DNA of 6,051 nucleotides from Planctomycetota bacterium (GCA_026387055.1 JAPLML010000022.1:1-6051); one strand, 5' to 3'. Positions 1-5,390 are shown, counted from the stretch's first letter. The notes: generated by a model from the letters alone, not told the origin. Numbers and translations are program-made.

Positions 1-146
1 TTTCCACCGAAGGCTTCGACGGCTTCGTTGCCTCCGCCGCCGCTCCGATTGCTACCGGCTGGAGCAACCCAGTTGCCGGGCGGGTCTCGCACCCGCTGAG
101 AACCAGCGCCGATCACGGCGCACTAAGTCGCATTTCTGAAATGTGA
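1..146. other. Window-edge stretch open in several frames; possible partial gene
   Basis: On the + strand, the frame starting at base 3 is open from the window edge to a TGA at 144-146, giving 47 residues with GC-rich third positions. If real, it would be the C-terminal tail of a gene starting to the left. The reverse strand is also open over much of this stretch. One reverse frame contains a lipobox-like LSGC (about 102-91), but a stop lies only a few codons before it, so a signal peptide cannot be completed. I recognise no family in any frame. The stop of the + frame lies inside the hairpin at 124-150. This could be a gene end or simply GC-rich non-coding DNA. Confidence 0.25.
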
Positions 147-150
147 CTTA
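124..150. repeat. 12-bp hairpin with TAAGTC/GACTTA ends (copy 1)
   Basis: Bases 124-135 pair with 139-150 across a 3-base loop (CTG). The arms are perfect except for one position, which would be a G-U pair in RNA. The outer six bases TAAGTC/GACTTA, and the following CGT, recur in the palindrome at 367-387. No T-tract follows, so it is not a classic intrinsic terminator. It may be a protein-binding or recombination site, which is inference. Confidence 0.6.
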
Positions 151-281
151 CGTCAACGGGCACCTGTCAGAATCGCGCGCATTTCGATCAAAAACAGCAA
201 AAGGGGGGGGGTCTGCGCGCGCAAAAACGAAAAAAGCGTCAAATTTCGTCTAGCCCATCTTAACATTTTTGGGGTCGACCG
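151..281. other. Non-coding stretch with a 9-G run
   Basis: No credible gene is visible. A run of nine G (203-211) follows an A-rich patch, and a GC-alternating patch (CGCGCGC, 216-222) and further A-rich patches follow. The composition is clearly different from the coding DNA to the right, with many homopolymer runs. A homopolymer of nine G is also a place where sequencing or assembly length errors are likely. Confidence 0.6.
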
Positions 282-304
282 GCCCTGGCGCTAGCGCCAA
301 GGGC
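282..304. repeat. 14-bp perfect palindrome with flanking paired bases
   Basis: TGGCGCTAGCGCCA at 286-299 is a perfect palindrome. GCCC at 282-285 and GGGC at 301-304 extend the pairing with one bulged A (300). As DNA it could be a dimeric protein-binding site. As a hairpin it lacks a proper loop, so a DNA-level role is more likely. It is immediately followed by a DnaA-box-like sequence. Confidence 0.55.
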
Positions 305-308
305 ATTT

Positions 309-317
309 TGTGGATAA
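309..317 (-). promoter_or_regulatory. DnaA-box consensus match
   Basis: TGTGGATAA on the + strand is TTATCCACA on the - strand, an exact match to the classical DnaA-box consensus. It is a single copy with no visible cluster of boxes and no neighbouring dnaA, dnaN or rep gene, so an origin call is not justified. One 9-base match by chance in a window this long is uncommon but not rare. Its place among a palindrome and a G-quadruplex motif makes it worth noting. Confidence 0.35.
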
Positions 318-321
318 CTTC

Positions 322-352
322 GGGCCTAAAAGGGGGGTTTTGGGGGTCCGGG
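322..352 (+). other. G-quadruplex-forming motif
   Basis: Four G-runs on the + strand have lengths 3 (322-324), 6 (332-337), 5 (342-346) and 3 (350-352). They are separated by loops of 7, 4 and 3 bases, which satisfies the standard G3+ with 1-7-base loop rule. It lies in non-coding DNA between the DnaA-box match and the second TAAGTC palindrome. Folding in the cell is not shown. Confidence 0.5.
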
Positions 353-355
353 AAT

Positions 356-387
356 CGTAAGTCGTTGTAAGTCGAGATGACTTACGT
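356..387. repeat. TAAGTC palindrome (copy 2) with an extra half-site
   Basis: GTAAGTC at 367-373 pairs perfectly with GACTTAC at 379-385 across the 5-base loop GAGAT. An additional GTAAGTCG half-site lies just upstream at 357-364. The block TGACTTACGT at 378-387 is an exact direct repeat of 144-153, 234 bases to the left. Together with copy 1 it brackets the G-rich segment. No protein can be assigned to these sites from the sequence. Confidence 0.6.
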
Positions 388-393
388 GCAAGC

Positions 394-425
394 GATTGCA
401 GATTGCAGATTGAAGATTGCAGATT
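394..425 (+). repeat. 7-bp tandem repeat (GATTGCA)
   Basis: Units lie at 394-400, 401-407, 408-414 (one change, GATTGAA) and 415-421, followed by a partial GATT at 422-425. The 7-base period shifts the reading frame at each unit, so it reads through in translation and helps create spurious open frames. Such GATTGCA/GATTGAA tracts are, from memory, common between genes in environmental planctomycete and Chloroflexota genomes. Confidence 0.8.
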
Positions 426-622
426 CGAGGACGAAACGGCGGGGCACGCCAAGGCGCAAAGCCGCCAAGAGAGGCCAAGACGGTTGACTCCCTGCCGCCT
501 TCAGCCCAGCTTTCTCACCGTATCTCGCGGCTTTCCGGCTTTTTACTGGCCCTCGCCCCCCACTGTGGGTTCAATCCTGGGGTTGGGCGATGGGGAACCC
601 TCTCGGCGTAAGGGCAAGATCC
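426..622. other. Non-coding leader before the protease gene
   Basis: No gene is supported here. GCCAAG occurs three times (448-453, 464-469, 474-479) in a purine-rich patch resembling a degenerate repeat. I see no convincing -35/-10 pair, so the promoter of the protease gene is not located. An ATG at 590 is in frame with the protease but would put an arginine-containing stretch ahead of the lipoprotein signal, and it is not the preferred start. Confidence 0.5.
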
Positions 623-1546
623 ATGAAGAACCTGTTCTGGCTTTCCGTGATCGTGTTTGTTTCGGTGGGTTGCAGCATGGACAGGGCGACGGTCTCGCCC
701 AGCGTGCCGCAGAACCGGGCCGCCCCGTGCGCTGCGGCCCCGCCGGCCCACGTGGAAGACGATTCGGCCGCCGCTATCGACGATCGGCGGCAGATGGACC
801 GGCTCCTCAAGGAGTCGCTTCGCCTCCGCGACGCGGGGCAGACCGTGAAGATGGCCGCGCTCATCGAGCAGCTCAAGTCCGGGCGGTGCAAGCTCGCCCT
901 CGCGCCCGCCCCGCCGAAAAGCGTCCTCACGGGCGAGACCGTGTACGAGCGGGCGAAGGGGAGCGTCCTCGTGGTCGGCTCGCCCTTCAAGTGCGAGAAG
1001 TGCTCGAAGATGCACCTCGGCACAGCCACCGCGTTTGTCATCTCGGCCGGCGGCGCGTGCGTCACCAACTACCACGTGGTCGACGAGCCGAAGAAGGAGA
1101 CCCTGACGGTCATGACCCTCGACGGGCGGGTCCTGCCGGTCAGGGCGGTGCTGGCGGCCAGCAAGCCCGACGACGTGGCGATCGTCCAGGTGGACGGCCT
1201 CGCCGTGAGGCCCCTGCCCCTGGCGGCCATGGCCCCCGTGGGCTCGCGCGTGCGGGTGATCAGCCACCCCGAGAACCGCTTCTACACGCTCACGGAGGGG
1301 GTCGTCTCGCGCTATTCGACGTTCCACCGGGCGGGAGCCGAGGTGCCGATGATGTCGATCACCGCCGACTACGCCCGCGGCTCGAGCGGCGGCCCGGTCC
1401 TGGACGACTTCGGCGCGGTCGTCGGCCTGGTGTCGACCACGCACTCGATCTACTACGACGAGAAGGACGGCAAGCAGGGGAACCTCCAGATGGTCGTGAA
1501 GCAGTGCGTCCCCGCCGCGAGCGTGCTGAAACTCGTTCAGCCGTGA
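623..1546 (+). CDS. Lipoprotein trypsin-like serine protease with CxxC insertion
   Basis: This encodes a predicted cell-envelope serine endopeptidase of the trypsin/HtrA fold (Trypsin_2-like), 307 aa. The start at 623 is chosen because it gives a clean lipoprotein signal (KN, a hydrophobic stretch, then SVGC with Cys17) and has AAGGG-like bases (610-614) about 8 nt upstream. An in-frame ATG at 590 would add 11 residues. Residues 20-100 form an Ala/Pro-rich linker and a short helical, charged region. The protease domain spans about 105-305. Its triad is His151 (TNYHVV), Asp184 (the second D of DDVAIV) and Ser255 (GSSGGPV). There is no PDZ domain, unlike DegP/DegQ. Just before the first core strand, residues 124-127 (CEKC), with His131 nearby, suggest a disulfide or metal site. 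Further cysteines are at 36, 89, 146 and 295. The substrate is unknown. A metallopeptidase gene follows after 114 bp on the same strand. Confidence 0.88.
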   Translation: MKNLFWLSVIVFVSVGCSMDRATVSPSVPQNRAAPCAAAPPAHVEDDSAAAIDDRRQMDRLLKESLRLRDAGQTVKMAALIEQLKSGRCKLALAPAPPKSVLTGETVYERAKGSVLVVGSPFKCEKCSKMHLGTATAFVISAGGACVTNYHVVDEPKKETLTVMTLDGRVLPVRAVLAASKPDDVAIVQVDGLAVRPLPLAAMAPVGSRVRVISHPENRFYTLTEGVVSRYSTFHRAGAEVPMMSITADYARGSSGGPVLDDFGAVVGLVSTTHSIYYDEKDGKQGNLQMVVKQCVPAASVLKLVQP

Positions 1547-1650
1547 GGGCCCCAAGACGAGGCATAAAACCGCGCCGGCGGCACATGATAACAGGTGGAA
1601 TCTGCCGTCCGTCGTAATGGCCCTCTGACTGAGGAGAGGTGGAAAACGGA

Positions 1651-1655
1651 AAGGA
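1651..1655 (+). promoter_or_regulatory. Ribosome binding site that fixes the 1661 start
   Basis: AAGGA lies 5 nt before the ATG at 1661, within a purine-rich run. The only longer in-frame choice, GTG at 1595, has no comparable site and would place 22 charged residues before the signal peptide. Confidence 0.65.
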
Positions 1656-1660
1656 AGCTC

Positions 1661-2743
1661 ATGGAACGCGGCAAGTGGTATGGGGCGGGCTTGGCCATCG
1701 CCGTGCTGGCTTCGGCGGTCGGGGCGGGGGAAATGCCCAGGCAGGTCCCCCTGCCGGCGCCGGCGGTGGCCGTCGAGAGCATGCTCCCCACGGCCGGGGA
1801 CCACGTGCCGCAATGCGCCTTCGACGGCAAGCCCGACACGTACTTCCGGGCGGGCCGTGCCCCGAAGGCGGGCGACACGTTCACGCTGCTGCTGGCCGAG
1901 CCGGCCAAAGTGAAGCGCGTGGAGGTCCTCACCGGAAAGCCCGATGGCACGGACGCTCTTGAGAGCGGCGCCCTGGAAATCTCGGCCGATGGAAAGGCCT
2001 TCGAGCAGGCCGCACGGCTTGAGTCCGGCGCGGCGAAGGCCGACCTGGCGGGCCGGGCGATCCGGGCGGTGCGGGTCCGCGCGACCGCCGACGCCGCCGC
2101 GCCGCTGACCCTGCGCGAGATCACGCTGGACGCCGAGCCGCCGATACCGGTGTTCGCGTTTCCCCTCGAGGTCCGCCTGGACTACTCGGAAGTGCCGGAG
2201 ATGAAGGAGTGGTGCGAACACACCCGCGGGCTCGTCGAGCAGTGGTATCCGAAGATCGCGGAGGCCCTGGCCAGCGAGGGCCACACGCCGGCCCGCCGGA
2301 TCAACCTGACCTTCAAGAAGGGCGACCGGGGCATCGCCGGGACCAGCGGCACGAACATCACCGCCTACGACGGCTGGTTCAAGACCCATCCCGACGATTG
2401 CGGGGCCATCATCCACGAGGCCATTCACGTCATCCAGGCGTACCCGCAAGGCAGTCCCGGGTGGCTGGTCGAGGGCATCGCCGACTACGCGCGGTTCTGG
2501 ATCTACGAGCCGCAGACGCCGCGCCGGCGCCTCAACCCCGACCGCATCCGGTACCAGGACAGTTACCAGGTGACGGCGGCGTTCCTGGCGTGGCTGGTCG
2601 AGAGCCAGGACAAGACCCTCGTGACGAGGCTGAACGCCGCCTGCCGCAAGGGGCAGTACAAGAGCGAGCTCTTCAAGGAATACACGGGCAAGGACCTCGA
2701 CACGCTGTGGGAGGAGTTCAAGAAGAGCCTGGCGAAGAAGTGA
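1661..2743 (+). CDS. Secreted basic secretory protein-type metallopeptidase with discoidin-like domain
   Basis: This is a predicted exported zinc peptidase of 360 aa. Residues 1-23 form a Sec signal peptide (basic n-region, hydrophobic core, likely cleavage after AVGA). Residues ~36-158 look like an F5/8 type C (discoidin/galactose-binding) beta-sandwich, with features such as the CAFDGKPDTYF block and the closing LREITLDAE strand. Residues ~165-358 match the basic secretory protein family (peptidase of plants and bacteria). The HExxH zinc motif is H252-E253-A-I-H256, followed by WLVEGIADY, where E271 is the likely third ligand, as is typical of the family. The discoidin-like part probably holds the enzyme on glycan or cell surface, which is inference. 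The gene lies 114 bp downstream of the serine protease on the same strand, so co-transcription is possible but not shown. It converges on the fucosidase gene. Confidence 0.85.
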   Translation: MERGKWYGAGLAIAVLASAVGAGEMPRQVPLPAPAVAVESMLPTAGDHVPQCAFDGKPDTYFRAGRAPKAGDTFTLLLAEPAKVKRVEVLTGKPDGTDALESGALEISADGKAFEQAARLESGAAKADLAGRAIRAVRVRATADAAAPLTLREITLDAEPPIPVFAFPLEVRLDYSEVPEMKEWCEHTRGLVEQWYPKIAEALASEGHTPARRINLTFKKGDRGIAGTSGTNITAYDGWFKTHPDDCGAIIHEAIHVIQAYPQGSPGWLVEGIADYARFWIYEPQTPRRRLNPDRIRYQDSYQVTAAFLAWLVESQDKTLVTRLNAACRKGQYKSELFKEYTGKDLDTLWEEFKKSLAKK

Positions 2744-2784
2744 TCGGACCGCGCGGTCGGCGAGCCCGCCTGGCGCAGCCTCTT

Positions 2785-2818
2785 CTCACGTGCCACGGGT
2801 TGCTTGCCAACCCGTGGT
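2785..2818. repeat. Palindromic repeat, left outer arm of symmetric array
   Basis: A 10-bp perfect stem (2793-2802 with 2808-2817, arms CCACGGGTTG/CAACCCGTGG) has a 5-base loop and is preceded by CTCACGTG. The whole 34 bases match the reverse complement of 2975-3008 at 33 positions, with the one difference in the loop. It lies 41 bp past the metallopeptidase stop. No T-tract follows, so it is not a canonical terminator, although a strong hairpin here could stabilise transcript ends. Confidence 0.8.
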
Positions 2819-2856
2819 CTATGTGGCTGTACTTCCTTGTTGTGCCATGCCGTTTA

Positions 2857-2893
2857 TAGCGCGGGGCCTTGTGCCCATACGTGTGCCCCGCGC
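2857..2893. repeat. GC-rich hairpin, left inner element
   Basis: GCGCGGGG (2859-2866) pairs with CCCCGCGC (2886-2893). Together with the preceding TA, TAGCGCGGGG (2857-2866) is also the exact reverse complement of 2931-2940. It is therefore both a local hairpin and one side of a wider inverted pair. Confidence 0.7.
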
Positions 2894-2915
2894 CATGCGC
2901 GGTGCGGCGGAGCAT

Positions 2916-2940
2916 GCGCGGGGGACAAACCCCCGCGCTA
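2916..2940. repeat. GC-rich hairpin, right inner element
   Basis: GCGCGGGGG (2916-2924) pairs perfectly with CCCCCGCGC (2930-2938) across the loop ACAAA. TA at 2939-2940 completes the match to the left inner element. A 9-base direct repeat CATGCGCGG (2894-2902 and 2913-2921) links the two inner hairpins. The form resembles REP/BIME-type extragenic palindromes. Confidence 0.75.
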
Positions 2941-2974
2941 CGACTTCACACAATGAGATAAGAGGACTACGATC

Positions 2975-3008
2975 ACCACGGGTTGACAAGCAACCCGTGG
3001 CACGTGAG
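2975..3008. repeat. Palindromic repeat, right outer arm of symmetric array
   Basis: The same 10-bp stem as the left outer arm (2976-2985 with 2991-3000, loop ACAAG) is followed by CACGTGAG. It is in inverted orientation relative to 2785-2818. It lies 42 bp from the fucosidase stop, almost the same distance as the left arm is from the metallopeptidase stop. Confidence 0.8.
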
Positions 3009-3050
3009 CCGACCACAACGCCCGACACACGCCGGGGGCGTTGCGCCGGC

Positions 3051-4445
3051 CTACTCGCGAGGCGTCAGCTTCAGGACCCACGCATGCCGGCACGGGAGGG
3101 ACTGGAGGAGCGCCGGCGGGAGGGTGACGATCGCGCCGGCGCCGTCCGCGCGCCACGCGAGCCGCTCCTTCGCGCCGAGCATCGTGACGTCGGACCCGGC
3201 AGCGGGCCAGAGGCCGCCGAGCGCGATCTCCGGGGGCGGGGCGTCGCGGCCGTCCTCCGCCAGGTAGATCGCGTAGACCGCCCCGCCCTTTCGCGTGAAA
3301 CACACGCGGCCCGCCTTGTACGGCGCGACGGCGCGGGTGCCGTGGATCGCCTCGGCATTGACAGCCATCCAGTCGCCGATCTCCTTGAGGCGGGCGAGGG
3401 CCTCCGGCGGGAGCTCGCCGTCGGGCTGCGGGCCGACGTTCAGGAGCAGGTTCCCGCCCTTCGAGACCACGTCGACCAAGAGGTGAATGAGGATCCGCGT
3501 TGATTTATACTTCTCGCCGGGTGTATAGGACCACTGCGTGCCCATCGTGAGGCACGACTCCCAGACGTACGGCAGCGGCTTGTCGGGGACCTCCTGCTCG
3601 GGGGTGCGGTAGTTCTCGTACCGGCCGCCGACGGTGCGGTCGACGATCAGGAGCTCCGGCCGGCGCGCGCGGGCCATGGCGGCCAGGCGGTCCATCCGGA
3701 TGTCCTGCCCGGGCGGACGGACCTGGCCGCCGTCGAGCCAAAGGATGTCCACGCGGCCGTAATTCGAGACGAGCTCCCCGATCTGGCCGTGGACGAACTC
3801 GACGAACTTCGCCCATTTCTCGGGCTCCTTGAGCGTGTCGTAGTTCGGGTTGCGGTCGCGGGCCGGCCGGTCGGGGCTCCAGTAGGACGGCGAGCGCCAG
3901 TCGGACTTCGAGAAATAGGCCCCGATGCCGAAGCCTTCCTTGCGGAACGCGTCGAAGACGGCCCGCACGACGTCGGCCTGCGCACCCTTTGAGAACGGGC
4001 AGTCGGGGTGCGTGATACGGTAGTCGGTCTGGCGGGTGTCGAACATCGAGAAGCCGTCGTGGTGCTTGGTGGTGAAGACCACGTACTTCATCCCGGCGCG
4101 CTTGGCGGCCGCGGCCCACGGGACGGGGTCGAACTTCACGGGGTTGAACGTGCGGTTGAGGGCAAAGTAATCGCGCTTGAACCGCTCGATGTCCTTGCCG
4201 CGCTCGACCCAGGCCGGAAGGTCGTCGGGCCGCGCCCACTTGTCGACCTCGATGAGCGGCCACGACTCGATGCACCCCCACTGGCTGTACGGACCCCAGT
4301 GCATCATGAAGCCGAACTTGAGGTCCTGGAACCACTCAAGCCGCCGCGCGACCATGGCGTCCTCGGGTTCGCCGGCGGAAAGGGGGGAGGCCGCGAGCGC
4401 CAGGCCGAGCAGGGCGAGGGGGATGAGGTATTCGGCGGAGGACAT
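3051..4445 (-). CDS. Secreted GH29 alpha-L-fucosidase
   Basis: This encodes a retaining glycoside hydrolase releasing alpha-linked L-fucose, 464 aa, a usual length for a family 29 enzyme with catalytic barrel plus short C-terminal beta domain. The start is the ATG at 4445, with AGGAAAGG (4463-4456) about 10 nt upstream. Residues 1-24 are a signal peptide ending LSAG. The (beta/alpha)8 barrel spans ~35-370. Family motifs visible are FGFMMHWGPYS (His49), FTTKHHDGFSMFD (H128, H129, D130) and ILWLDGG, with Asp238 as the expected nucleophile. E296 in VWESC is the likely acid/base, placed by analogy with spacing in characterised Bacteroides enzymes recalled from memory. The C-terminal ~375-464 forms a beta domain (AIYLAEDG, WVLKLTP). 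The natural substrate could be fucosylated glycoprotein or sulfated fucan-type polymer, and the sequence does not decide. It lies 161 bp downstream of the racemase-like gene on the same strand. Confidence 0.93.
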   Translation of the reverse strand: MSSAEYLIPLALLGLALAASPLSAGEPEDAMVARRLEWFQDLKFGFMMHWGPYSQWGCIESWPLIEVDKWARPDDLPAWVERGKDIERFKRDYFALNRTFNPVKFDPVPWAAAAKRAGMKYVVFTTKHHDGFSMFDTRQTDYRITHPDCPFSKGAQADVVRAVFDAFRKEGFGIGAYFSKSDWRSPSYWSPDRPARDRNPNYDTLKEPEKWAKFVEFVHGQIGELVSNYGRVDILWLDGGQVRPPGQDIRMDRLAAMARARRPELLIVDRTVGGRYENYRTPEQEVPDKPLPYVWESCLTMGTQWSYTPGEKYKSTRILIHLLVDVVSKGGNLLLNVGPQPDGELPPEALARLKEIGDWMAVNAEAIHGTRAVAPYKAGRVCFTRKGGAVYAIYLAEDGRDAPPPEIALGGLWPAAGSDVTMLGAKERLAWRADGAGAIVTLPPALLQSLPCRHAWVLKLTPRE

Positions 4446-4500
4446 CGTCGGTTTGCCTTTCCTGTATTAGTTGTTGCGGTGCCTGGCTGTGGCCGTAATC

Positions 4501-4527
4501 GTTTAGCCGCGGCCGGTACGGCCGCGA
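4501..4527 (+). repeat. 27-nt hairpin repeat element, unit 1
   Basis: The element is GTTTAGC followed by an 8-bp stem (4508-4515 with 4519-4526), a 3-base loop GTA and a closing A. The inverted partner at 4535-4561 has the same architecture. It lies in the gap between the racemase-like and fucosidase genes, 55 bp upstream of the fucosidase start. No T-run follows on either strand. Confidence 0.8.
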
Positions 4528-4534
4528 TCATTGT

Positions 4535-4561
4535 TCGTCGCCGTGCCGGCGACGGCTAAAC
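4535..4561 (-). repeat. 27-nt hairpin repeat element, unit 2 (inverted)
   Basis: Read on the - strand, this is GTTTAGC, an 8-bp stem, loop GCA and a final A. Compared with unit 1, two stem pairs change, C-G to T-A and G-C to C-G, both with their partners changed to keep pairing. The only other difference is the middle loop base. The two units are separated by 7 bases and face each other. Confidence 0.8.
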
Positions 4562-4606
4562 AATGCGACGGCCAACCATGCAGGTCGGGGCGCGCCAGGG
4601 CTTGCG

Positions 4607-5296
4607 TTACTTGATCGCCTCGCGCAGCGCCGCCCGGGCCAGCAGCCGCGTCGAATCGAGCGTCGGCAGCGGCGCGCTGGCCGGATCGACGGCGAGCGGA
4701 ATCTCGGTGCATCCCAGGACCGCGGCATCGCACCCGCGGGATTTCATCCGGGCCATCACCTCGTTGAAGTACGCGCGGCTCGCCGGCAGCAACCGCCCGT
4801 AGACCAACTCGTCGAAGATGATCCGGTTGATCCGCAGCCGGTCGGCCTCGTCGGGCACCTGCATCGCCAGGCCGGCCGCCGCCGCGGCGTCGCGGTACAC
4901 CGGCCCTTCCATCAGGAACTTCGTGCCGAGGACCGCGAGGCGCCGGTAGCCACCCGCCCGCGCGACCGCGACCACCTCCTCGGCGATGTGGAGCCACGGG
5001 ACGGGGCTCCGCGGACGCACCAGCGGCATCGCCTGGTGGATCGTGTTATCGGGCGAGATGAGGAGCTGGGCGCCGATGCTCGCCAGCCGCCGGGCCGAGT
5101 CGAGCATCAGGTCGGCCACCGCCCGCCAGTCGCCCGCCTCGATGCCGACCATGTACCGGGCGAGCGAGTGCGTGTGCATCGAGACCTCCGGATGGTCGTG
5201 CCGCCCCATCCGCTCGGCGGCCTCGGTGCAGAACGTCGTGTAGCACAGCGCCGCCCCTTCCGCGCTACACGCCACGATGCCGATGTGCTTGGGCAT
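4607..5296 (-). CDS. Asp/Glu racemase-family protein with first Cys replaced by Asp
   Basis: This is a cytoplasmic protein of 229 aa with the aspartate/glutamate/hydantoin racemase fold, at the usual family length. The start at 5296 opens directly with the first beta strand (KHIGIVACSAEG). Canonical members use two cysteines for proton transfer, one in a CNT motif and one in a GCTE motif. Here the second is intact (Cys196 in LGCTEIPL), but the first motif reads SPDNT, with Asp83 where Cys is expected (codon at 5050-5048). Single-cysteine relatives include a racemase with Thr at this site, maleate isomerase and arylmalonate decarboxylase, so racemisation of an acidic amino acid is not assured. 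The ribosome binding site is weak: the nearest purine-rich patch is about 20 nt upstream. It lies upstream of the fucosidase and divergent from the DUF4160 gene. A metabolic link to fucosidase is not obvious. Confidence 0.85.
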   Translation of the reverse strand: MPKHIGIVACSAEGAALCYTTFCTEAAERMGRHDHPEVSMHTHSLARYMVGIEAGDWRAVADLMLDSARRLASIGAQLLISPDNTIHQAMPLVRPRSPVPWLHIAEEVVAVARAGGYRRLAVLGTKFLMEGPVYRDAAAAAGLAMQVPDEADRLRINRIIFDELVYGRLLPASRAYFNEVMARMKSRGCDAAVLGCTEIPLAVDPASAPLPTLDSTRLLARAALREAIK

Positions 5297-5355
5297 GGTG
5301 ATGGCTCTGGTGCCCCCCTCTGCGCTCGCCGTGCATCACGATCTTGATGCCGGCG

Positions 5356-5390
5356 TTGCGGCACTGCGGAACAATGGTATAATACCGCAG
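5356..5390 (+). promoter_or_regulatory. Promoter with dyad over the -10 box, for the DUF4160-DUF2442 pair
   Basis: A perfect -10 TATAAT (5378-5383) lies 16 nt after TTGCGG (5356-5361), a partial -35 match. The -10 lies in a small perfect inverted repeat (GGTAT-A-ATACC, 5376-5386), itself inside CTGCGG (5364-5369) and CCGCAG (5385-5390). This could be an operator for a repressor. The - strand over the same bases reads TATTAT (5384-5379), with TTGACT at 5411-5406 but a long 21-nt spacer. A weaker divergent promoter towards the racemase-like gene is therefore possible. Expected transcript start for the + promoter is near 5390. Confidence 0.5.

Noticed and set aside
58..134. Possible lipoprotein start on the - strand (LSGC)
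   Set aside because: A stop codon lies about seven codons before the cysteine in the same frame, so no signal peptide can precede it without a sequence error.
394..425. CRISPR array
   Set aside because: The 7-base units are contiguous with no spacers; no cas gene is present.
565..585. T-arm-like GGTTCAATCC suggesting a tRNA
   Set aside because: The flanking bases do not form the 5-bp stem and no acceptor, D or anticodon arm can be drawn around it.
403..1617. 404-codon open frame on the + strand
   Set aside because: Overlaps the protease gene in another frame, is Arg/Gly/Pro-rich, starts in the 7-bp tandem repeat, and shows no family.
515..2449. Very long open frame on the - strand (644 codons)
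   Set aside because: It is antisense to the protease and metallopeptidase genes, is rich in Arg, Gly and His, and has no recognisable domain. It is a typical shadow in GC-rich coding DNA.
2785..2818. Intrinsic terminator for the metallopeptidase gene
   Set aside because: The hairpin is strong, but there is no T-tract after it on either strand; kept as a repeat instead.
2790..3503. Open frame across the convergent intergenic region
   Set aside because: Translates the palindromic repeats and then runs antisense to the fucosidase; no domain.
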